NCBI GenBank assembly: GCA_963760125.1
Contig: CAVXBV010000007.1
Coordinates: forward strand, 605,817 to 669,816
Direction of reading: 5' to 3'
DNA length: 64,000 nucleotides
Source: RYN-111 sp963760125
GTDB taxonomy: Bacteria > Actinomycetota > Actinomycetes > Mycobacteriales > SCTD01
The notes below the pieces were generated by a model. That model searched no databases. It was given only the letters and a program-made list of their open reading frames with translations, and was not told the origin of the DNA. Both the position numbers and the translations under genes were made by a program. Below, piece by piece: positions 58,799 to 64,000 of the stretch (position 1 is its first letter; every line of letters starts with the position of its first letter).

Positions 58799-58828
58799 TC
58801 GGGGGATGCATTCGGAGCAGTCCCGTTC

Positions 58829-60106
58829 ATGATCACGTACCGCCCGCGGGTGCTGGACGGCGAATTGGACGCACTCCTGCCCAGTTTGCCTGCAATTTCC
58901 CTCGAGGGCCCCAAGGGCGTGGGCAAGACGGCGACCGCGACGCAGCGCGCTGCGCAGATCTTGCGCCTGGACGAACCCGCACAGGCTCAGTTGCTCACCG
59001 CCGACCCCTCCCGTCTGACCCGGGGCCCGTACCCGCTGCTCATCGACGAGTGGCAACGGCTCCCGGCAGCCTGGGACCTGGTGCGACGTGCGGTCGACGA
59101 CGACCCGTCCGCTGGCCGGTACCTGTTGACCGGTTCCGCAGCGCCCAAGCAGGCACCGGTTCATTCGGGGGCCGGTCGCATCGTGTCCCTCCGCATGCGC
59201 CCGCTGACGCTGGCTGAGCGGGGTGTCAGCACCCCGACGGTCTCGCTGGCGCGACTGGTCACCGACGGGATCTCTGCGGACCTCGTGTCCGGCCGCTGTG
59301 AGCTGACGGTGCCGGACTACACGGCAGAGATCATCAGCGGGGGCTTCCCAGCGCTGCGGGCTGGGACTGACCGTGCTGTCCGGGCGGCCCTCGACGGGTA
59401 CCTGCAGCGCATCATCGACGTCGAGCTCCCCGAGAACGGGGCCGCCGTGCGGCGCCCCGAGACGCTGCGGCGCTGGCTCAGTGCCTACGCCGCCGCGACC
59501 TCGACCGCCGCGTCGTACGACAAGATCCGCGACGCGGCGACTGCCGGAGAGGGCGACAAGCCCGCCAAGTCCACGACCGGTCCCTATCGCGACGCGCTGG
59601 AGAGGCTGTTCGTCCTGGAGCCGCTTCATGCCTGGGCACCGACGTTCAACCACTTGAGCCGGCTGTCGGCCGCACCCAAGCACCACCTCGCCGACCCGGC
59701 ACTGGCAGCTCGTCTGCTCGGCGTGAACGCCGCCGCCCTTCTTCGCGGCGAAGGCACCCAAGTCGTCCAGCGCGACGGCACGTTCCTCGGCGCGTTGTTC
59801 GAGTCGCTGGCGACGCTCGTCGTTCGGGTCTGCGCCCAGGCCGCAGAGGCGCGGGTGCTGCACTTCCGTTCCTGGAGCGGTGAACGCGAGATCGACCTCA
59901 TCGTCGAGCGCGACGACCATCGCGTATTGGGCGTCGAGGTCAAGCTCAGCCCCGAGGTCAACGACGGCGACGTCCGGCACCTGCTTTGGCTCAAGCAGCA
60001 GCTCGGCGAGGACTTCCTCGGGGGAGTGGTTCTCACCACCGGCACCGATGCCTACTGCCGGCCGGACGGAATCGCGGTCATCCCGCTCGGCCTACTTGGT
60101 CCCTGA
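58829..60106 (+). CDS. AAA_14/DUF4143 ATPase
   Basis: A 425-residue P-loop ATPase. Walker A is GPKGVGKT (about 27-34), Walker B PLLIDEWQRLP, and LLTGSAAP is sensor 1. The C-terminal DUF4143 domain includes GREIDLIVER-like EREIDLIVERDD and VLGVEVK, the E-D...ExK pattern of a PD-(D/E)XK-like fold. Such proteins are common in islands and often duplicated; the function is not known, though ATP-dependent defence or restriction roles have been suggested for relatives. ATG 58829 is used. It follows the TOTE gene after 205 bp carrying three iteron-like repeats. Confidence 0.85.
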   Translation: MITYRPRVLDGELDALLPSLPAISLEGPKGVGKTATATQRAAQILRLDEPAQAQLLTADPSRLTRGPYPLLIDEWQRLPAAWDLVRRAVDDDPSAGRYLLTGSAAPKQAPVHSGAGRIVSLRMRPLTLAERGVSTPTVSLARLVTDGISADLVSGRCELTVPDYTAEIISGGFPALRAGTDRAVRAALDGYLQRIIDVELPENGAAVRRPETLRRWLSAYAAATSTAASYDKIRDAATAGEGDKPAKSTTGPYRDALERLFVLEPLHAWAPTFNHLSRLSAAPKHHLADPALAARLLGVNAAALLRGEGTQVVQRDGTFLGALFESLATLVVRVCAQAAEARVLHFRSWSGEREIDLIVERDDHRVLGVEVKLSPEVNDGDVRHLLWLKQQLGEDFLGGVVLTTGTDAYCRPDGIAVIPLGLLGP

Positions 60107-60202
60107 CAGCACTCGCCTCGCGTCCAAGCCCGCCATGGTGGGAGGGCATGTAGCAACGAAATATCGCGGTACGAGACGGACCGGTCGCCGATGGACAGCC
60201 GG

Positions 60203-60762
60203 CCTTACCGTCTGCCGGACAGGTATCCGGCCTTACCGTCTGCCGGACAGGTATCCGGCCTTACCGTCTGCCGGACAGGTATCCGGCCTTACCGTCTGCC
60301 GGACAGGTATCCGGCCTTACCGTCTGCCGGACAGGTATCCGGCCTTACCGTCTGCCGGACAGGTATCCGGCCTTACCGTCTGCCGGACAGGTATCCGGCC
60401 TTACCGTCTGCCGGACAGGTATCCGGCCCTACCGTCTGCCGGACAGGTATCCGGCCCTACCGTCTGCCGGACAGGTATCCGGCCCTACCGTCTGCCGGAC
60501 AGGTATCCGGCCCTACCGTCTGCCGGACAGGTATCCGGCCCTACCGTCTGCCGGACAGGTATCCGGCCCTACCGTCTGCCGGACAGGTATCCGGCCCTAC
60601 CGTTTGCCGGTCGGGTAACCGGCCCTACCGTTTGCCGGTCGGGTAACCGGCCCTACCGTTTGCCGGTCGGGTAACCGGCCCTACCGTTTGCCGGTCGGGT
60701 AACCGGCCCTACCGTTTGCCGGTCGGGTAACCGGCCCTACCGTTTGCCGGTCGGGTAACCGG
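60203..60762 (+). repeat. Tandem array of twenty 28-bp units in three subtypes
   Basis: Twenty head-to-tail 28-bp units without spacers. Units 1-8 (60203-60426, type A) begin CCTTACCGTCTGCCGGACAG; units 9-14 (60427-60594, type B) begin CCCTACC and are otherwise identical; units 15-20 (60595-60762, type C) differ at four positions from B (TTTGCCGGTCGGGTAACC core). Each unit can fold: GCCGGA with TCCGGC in A/B, GCCGGT with ACCGGC in C, around a 6-base loop. Subtypes are in blocks, a sign of stepwise amplification. A similar array in reverse orientation begins at 63801. There are no spacers, so this is not CRISPR. Confidence 0.97.
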
Positions 60763-60789
60763 CCCTCTTCGCGGTGGAGACTGACGTTG

Positions 60790-61179
60790 CTATGAGCACT
60801 CGCAGTACTGGAGGACGTAGAGCGCCCAGACGCCCACGAATACGGAAAATGCCAGTGCAAGCGTTGCCAGGATGCCTTTCGGCCTTGTGGGCCTCCCGAT
60901 AAGGACGAAGACCCCGTAGACGAGCAGCAGCGTGAGAGCGAGACCGAACGCGATGGTCGACTTCGGGGCGCGGCCGTAGCCCCAGACTGCGGCTGCCACC
61001 GCGCCCGCGAACATCAGGCAGGCAGTGATCGCGAGGAGGGTCTCCCCGACGACCTCTAGGACAAAGTCATCCCAGAACCAGCGGTTGAAGCGTCGTAACG
61101 GACCGCGTTCCTTCTGACCGCGCACGCGCGTTCCCGGAATCTCGTGCACATGACGACGGTACGCCAGTAGAGAGAACAA
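60790..61179 (-). CDS. Membrane protein of unknown function
   Basis: A 129-residue protein with three hydrophobic segments (about 45-68, 75-93, 104-123), a basic N-terminus and a C-terminal end CECS. No family recognised. It lies just inside the left repeat array and is read towards it. A lower level of codon bias than the core genes is my impression only. Confidence 0.5.
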   Translation of the reverse strand: MFSLLAYRRHVHEIPGTRVRGQKERGPLRRFNRWFWDDFVLEVVGETLLAITACLMFAGAVAAAVWGYGRAPKSTIAFGLALTLLLVYGVFVLIGRPTRPKGILATLALAFSVFVGVWALYVLQYCECS

Positions 61180-61212
61180 CCGCTCGCAAGCGGCTGCCCT
61201 TACCCTCGGAGC

Positions 61213-61428
61213 GTGCTGATACCAGACCGACGAAGGCGGCTGCTTGGTGCGGTCTGTGCGCTTGGTGCAGCCCTAACGTGCGTGGTTCTCGTCGCGATCG
61301 ACCCTGACTCGGACATCGCTTTCACGGCGCTCGGCATCCTTCTCTCGACCCTCGTCTTCACGGCCTGGCAGATGTTCGGCCTGCCTTGGCTCCTGGTCCC
61401 CCCGTTCGGTTGGCGCAAGCGCGAGTAG
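61213..61428 (+). CDS. Small membrane protein of unknown function
   Basis: A 71-residue protein starting with GTG (MLIPDRRRRLLG) with two hydrophobic segments (about 10-28 and 36-62) and a basic end GWRKRE. Positive residues on both ends suggest N-in, C-in topology. No family recognised. It is divergent from the neighbouring membrane protein gene by 33 bp. Confidence 0.45.
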   Translation: MLIPDRRRRLLGAVCALGAALTCVVLVAIDPDSDIAFTALGILLSTLVFTAWQMFGLPWLLVPPFGWRKRE

Positions 61429-61489
61429 GTGCCGCTGCCCCCTTCTGTGGACAGGCCGCTATCCGCGCAGCCGGTGGCAAGATGAAGCC

Positions 61490-61750
61490 GTGCCCTCCGC
61501 GTACTTCCTCGCAGCCCGCGCCGTCGTGAACGAGGTCGATCCCATCGGGCTGATCCGCATGGATTGCCCTGAAGACGAGTACGACGCCGAGGTTGAAGAC
61601 CTGATCAAGTGGCGGCAGCCGGTAACCGCTGAGCGCGTAGCCGAAGTCTTCATCCAGTGGTTCGGCCGCGAGAACGGAGCGATGGCGCTGGACGACGCGG
61701 AGCGGATTGCCACAGGCATCAACGCTGCGCGCGCGGCACACCTGCCCTGA
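61490..61750 (+). CDS. DUF1871-like small protein
   Basis: An 86-residue soluble protein. VVNEVDPIGLI, CPEDEYDAEVEDLI and a later FIQWFGRENG agree with the DUF1871 pattern (DPIGL.. PxDEYD). Family members occur beside polymorphic toxins or in stress loci; function is unknown. GTG 61490 start. It is followed by a small membrane protein gene on the same strand. Confidence 0.65.
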   Translation: MPSAYFLAARAVVNEVDPIGLIRMDCPEDEYDAEVEDLIKWRQPVTAERVAEVFIQWFGRENGAMALDDAERIATGINAARAAHLP

Positions 61751-61802
61751 CGCCGGATCGAGAAGAAGTGCCGTTGCCGAGGTGCGGCTTACGCTTCCGG
61801 AC

Positions 61803-62012
61803 ATGCCAGATGAGAAGCCGCGCTGGGAGGTCGAACGGGACAGGCTCAACGCGCTCCATCCCGCTCAGACCTGGGTGTACCGACAGTGGTGGCTGTATGG
61901 AGTCGTAGGTCTCGGTCTGCTCATTGCTTCAGTCGCGGACGATGATCCTGGGCTTCGCGTCCCCGCTGGGATTGGCCTCCTGGCGGCAGCGTTCGGGTAC
62001 CGGCACCGCTGA
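61803..62012 (+). CDS. Small membrane protein of unknown function
   Basis: A 69-residue protein, MPDEKPRWEVERDRLNALHP at the N-terminus and one or two hydrophobic segments (about 28-40 and 50-64). I chose ATG 61803 because upstream in-frame codons give a low-quality leader. No family recognised. It sits within the region between the two repeat arrays. Confidence 0.5.
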   Translation: MPDEKPRWEVERDRLNALHPAQTWVYRQWWLYGVVGLGLLIASVADDDPGLRVPAGIGLLAAAFGYRHR

Positions 62013-62121
62013 ACGCTAGGTGCCGCTACATCATCAGTTGCGGTCGACCGCAGCTTGCGCATGTAGCGGCACCTTTCCATCAGGGCGGGGGTCGCTCCCG
62101 CGGCGCGCTGACGAGGCGGGT

Positions 62122-62625
62122 TCAGCCGGGGACTGACGCTGGGAACCCGGCGACGGATGACAGGCCAAGCACCTGCGCGAGCTGCCCGGCTGGGACGAGA
62201 GCGAGCGGATAGGAGTCTGATCCCATGTCCAGGATGACCAACTCGGTGCCACCCGCACGCAGGCCTGCCGCGACGATGTGGAGGAACGTCTCCGTTGACG
62301 CCTCCATGTCCGCAGAGCCCAGCCAGGTCCAAGCCGCGTCGCCGGGACTCGATCGCAGAGCCCGAAGCTGCCTTGCGACGTCCTCTCCCTGCTCCTTCCA
62401 GTCGACCTCTGCCAGCCGGCCGACGTCCGTGAGCGCGTCCAGCAGGGCAATCCATGCCAGGTCAGAAGTTGGATCGTCTATGCCCCGGTCCATCAGCCGG
62501 TCCGCGTGCGCCCGGACGTACCCCACCGGGTCGTCGTGCGCGGCCAGCACCTGCAGGGCTACGGCGGGTTCGCCGGGGGCGAGGAGCGCGGCGAGGGAGG
62601 CGAGGGCATCGCGGGCATTCGACAT
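62122..62625 (-). CDS. DUF6630-like protein
   Basis: A 167-residue soluble acidic protein. LAWIALLDALTDVGRLAEVDWK and the later LVILDMGSDSYPLALVP match the DUF6630 pattern as I recall it. Such proteins occur in toxin-immunity-like neighbourhoods, but the function is not established. ATG 62625 start. The 228-bp gap to the next gene holds nothing I recognise. Confidence 0.6.
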   Translation of the reverse strand: MSNARDALASLAALLAPGEPAVALQVLAAHDDPVGYVRAHADRLMDRGIDDPTSDLAWIALLDALTDVGRLAEVDWKEQGEDVARQLRALRSSPGDAAWTWLGSADMEASTETFLHIVAAGLRAGGTELVILDMGSDSYPLALVPAGQLAQVLGLSSVAGFPASVPG

Positions 62626-62853
62626 ACAGGTTCCGTCCGGGCAGCGTCTGCGGTCTGAGCGTCTCGACGTTAGCGGAGCACGTCGACTAGGCCCGGCGTC
62701 GGGACGACGCTTGGCCTACCATGCTGAAGGGTTCGTGCTCCGCCGGTATACATCCCAAGACAATGCCGGGTCCAGGACCGAGAACGGCTCCATCAGAGTT
62801 TCGTCTGTGAACGGCGCCAGCCGGTATGGCCGCACACGGCCCGCACGCTTGCC

Positions 62854-63714
62854 TCAGCGCCTGGGGGAGGCGGCTCCTGGAACGTCAATCACGAGGAAGC
62901 GGCCGCTCTGGGTCCCGGACAGACCAGCAGCGGCACCCTCCGCGCTGAACGTCCAAGTCGTTCGGGCCGGCGAGAACAAGCCCACGGTCGACCTCTGCGT
63001 CCCCGCCAAGCAAGTCGCTTCGGCGGAGACACCCGCCGCGTTGTGGAGGCTGCCTCGTCCGGCCGACGCAGTCCCGCACGGTAGTTGGCCCACCGAGATG
63101 CTCCCCAAGGCGCCGCCAGCGAGATCGGCTGATGCGAAGACGTCCGAGTCAGCCGCGCCGTTCATCAAGCCGAACGTCACGGCGGCCTGCGAGTCGGTAT
63201 GGGTCTTGAATCGAAAAGCGAGTCCTCTGACGACGGCCTTCCATCCGTTCGCCTCAAACTGCAGGCTCGGGTGTGCGCTGGAAATCACCACGAAGACGCG
63301 GTCGAGTGCCTCCGGGTCGTCCATGCCGCGATCTGACAGCTCCGCGGTGCTAACGGTGGCGCCGACGCTCCCGATTGCGCCGCAGCCGTACTGGGAGCAG
63401 CCGTAGCGGCTGCCTCCGGCGTAGACGGCGGGGGCTGGGTCGGCCGCGCCCGCGGCCAGCACGAAAGGCACGATCCGACCACCACGCCCAGATCGCTGCC
63501 CCACGATCCCGGTGAAGGAAACCTTGCCAGGGAGGTCGGAGGGCCTACCACCGCTGTCCGCGAACGCTGCAACCTTCAGGGATGCAGGGCCACGAGTCGT
63601 CCGCTCGAACACCACAGTGCTCGCCTTAACCTCCTTGAACGAGGCCGATGCAGGTGGCGCCAGCGGTAACAGGACGCCCAGGGCTACTAACGCAAGTGCC
63701 GCGCGCCTTCGCAT
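62854..63714 (-). CDS. Secreted protein of unknown function
   Basis: A 286-residue protein with a clear signal peptide (MRRRAALALVALGVLLPLAP, then an ASA-type cleavage site near 24). The mature part looks beta-rich with four Cys, two in GCSQYGC and two further on (LPCGTA, TCLAG), which could form disulfides. No repeats or catalytic motif seen. It is the last gene before the right repeat array, reading away from it. Confidence 0.6.
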   Translation of the reverse strand: MRRRAALALVALGVLLPLAPPASASFKEVKASTVVFERTTRGPASLKVAAFADSGGRPSDLPGKVSFTGIVGQRSGRGGRIVPFVLAAGAADPAPAVYAGGSRYGCSQYGCGAIGSVGATVSTAELSDRGMDDPEALDRVFVVISSAHPSLQFEANGWKAVVRGLAFRFKTHTDSQAAVTFGLMNGAADSDVFASADLAGGALGSISVGQLPCGTASAGRGSLHNAAGVSAEATCLAGTQRSTVGLFSPARTTWTFSAEGAAAGLSGTQSGRFLVIDVPGAASPRR

Positions 63715-63800
63715 GACCTCTCCCTTCGCCCAGACCGCTTCAGACGAGTTCGACAGCCTCCCTCGAAGTCCTGCTCCCTACTCGCATGCGTCGGAGAGAG

Positions 63801-64000
63801 TAGGGCCGGTTACCCGTCCGGCAGACGGTAGGGCCGGTTACCCGTCCGGCAGACGGTAGGGCCGGTTACCCGTCCGGCAGACGGTAGGGCCGGTTACCCG
63901 TCCGGCAGACGGTAGGGCCGGTTACCCGTCCGGCAGACGGTAGGGCCGGTTACCCGTCCGGCAGACGGTAGGGCCGGTTACCCGTCCGGCAGACGGTAGG
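63801..64000 (-). repeat. Second 28-bp repeat array, inverted relative to the first, cut by the window end
   Basis: Seven complete 28-bp units (63801-63996) and the first bases of an eighth. Reverse-complemented, each unit (type D) equals type B on its left half and type C on its right half, differing from each at two positions. In this form positions 17 and 24 are A and A, so the hairpin stem has one mismatch that types B and C each repair from opposite sides. A short hairpin CCGTC/GACGG is also possible. The array continues beyond the window. Confidence 0.97.

Noticed and set aside
60191..60646. A 28-residue-periodic protein (RPYRLPDRYPALPSAGQ-type repeats) encoded across the left array
   Set aside because: Because 28 is not a multiple of three, any stop-free unit gives long open frames with a 28-codon period. 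There is no ribosome site or conserved start, so I treat it as a by-product of the repeat.
60203..60762. CRISPR array
   Set aside because: The 28-bp units are directly adjacent with no unique spacers, and no cas gene is present.
62225..63406. A 393-residue plus-strand open frame across DUF6630 and the secreted protein
   Set aside because: It is Ser/Arg/Pro-rich and antisense to two better supported genes, one with a clear signal peptide.

Overview
The window is very GC-rich, uses GTG starts heavily and packs genes with many 4-bp stop/start overlaps. It carries an SsgA/SsgB-family protein, a HemQ (ChdC) and coproporphyrin-type haem gene pair, a DUF3000 gene beside RNase D and hemE, a GlgX/TreY/TreZ operon and ECF sigma/anti-sigma pairs. 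Together these point to a chromosomal segment of a high-GC Actinomycetota, probably from a morphologically complex lineage (Kineosporiales/Frankiales-like is my guess; the sequence alone does not settle it).

Layout. 0-2 kb: end of thiH, then an iron-uptake pair (EfeO-like cupredoxin lipoprotein and EfeU permease) behind two identical 14-bp boxes resembling DtxR/IdeR half-sites. 2-8 kb: GNAT, RNase D, and a NarL-type response regulator divergent from a membrane sensor plus histidine kinase; DUF3000. 8-15 kb: haem block (hemE, cgoX, hemQ) with exporters, an anti-sigma-like ATPase and msrB. 14.7-21.3 kb: a stand-alone LigD-type polymerase and a LigC-type ATP-dependent ligase, enclosing a KaiC-like double ATPase coupled to an RsbW-like ATPase, tesB and an ABC-F protein. 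21-29 kb: Eis-like acetyltransferase, rhodanese, small proteins, an APH-type kinase, a penicillin-binding protein, ZapE, and an ECF sigma/anti-sigma pair. 29-37 kb: an envelope block read leftwards (OmpR-type regulator, kinase, GerMN lipoprotein, MoxR, DUF58, VWA, membrane-anchored PLC-like protein). 37-44 kb: STAS protein, trehalose operon, TetR regulator. 44-49 kb: an unusual coupled pair, an FtsH-like AAA protease and a secreted BNR-propeller protein with an integrin-beta-like VWA domain and a C-terminal membrane anchor.

49-56 kb mixes a decayed integrative element (frameshifted integrase next to tRNA-Val(GAC), a PIN toxin-antitoxin pair with a palindromic operator, DUF6159/DUF6933 genes) with core genes (tRNA-Cys, tRNA-Gly, SsgB-like, SigK/RskA-like pair). 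From tRNA-Val(CAC) at 55.9 kb to the window end the content is accessory: a TOTE-type primase-helicase, an AAA/DUF4143 ATPase behind three 23-bp-spaced direct repeats, and then two arrays of the same 28-bp tandem repeat in opposite orientations (60,203-60,762 and 63,801 to beyond the window), bracketing about 3 kb of small orphan genes. The arrays lack spacers and so are not CRISPR. Their sequence subtypes preserve a hairpin by changes on opposite sides of the stem. The integrin-like/FtsH operon and this bracketed region are the most unusual parts of the window.
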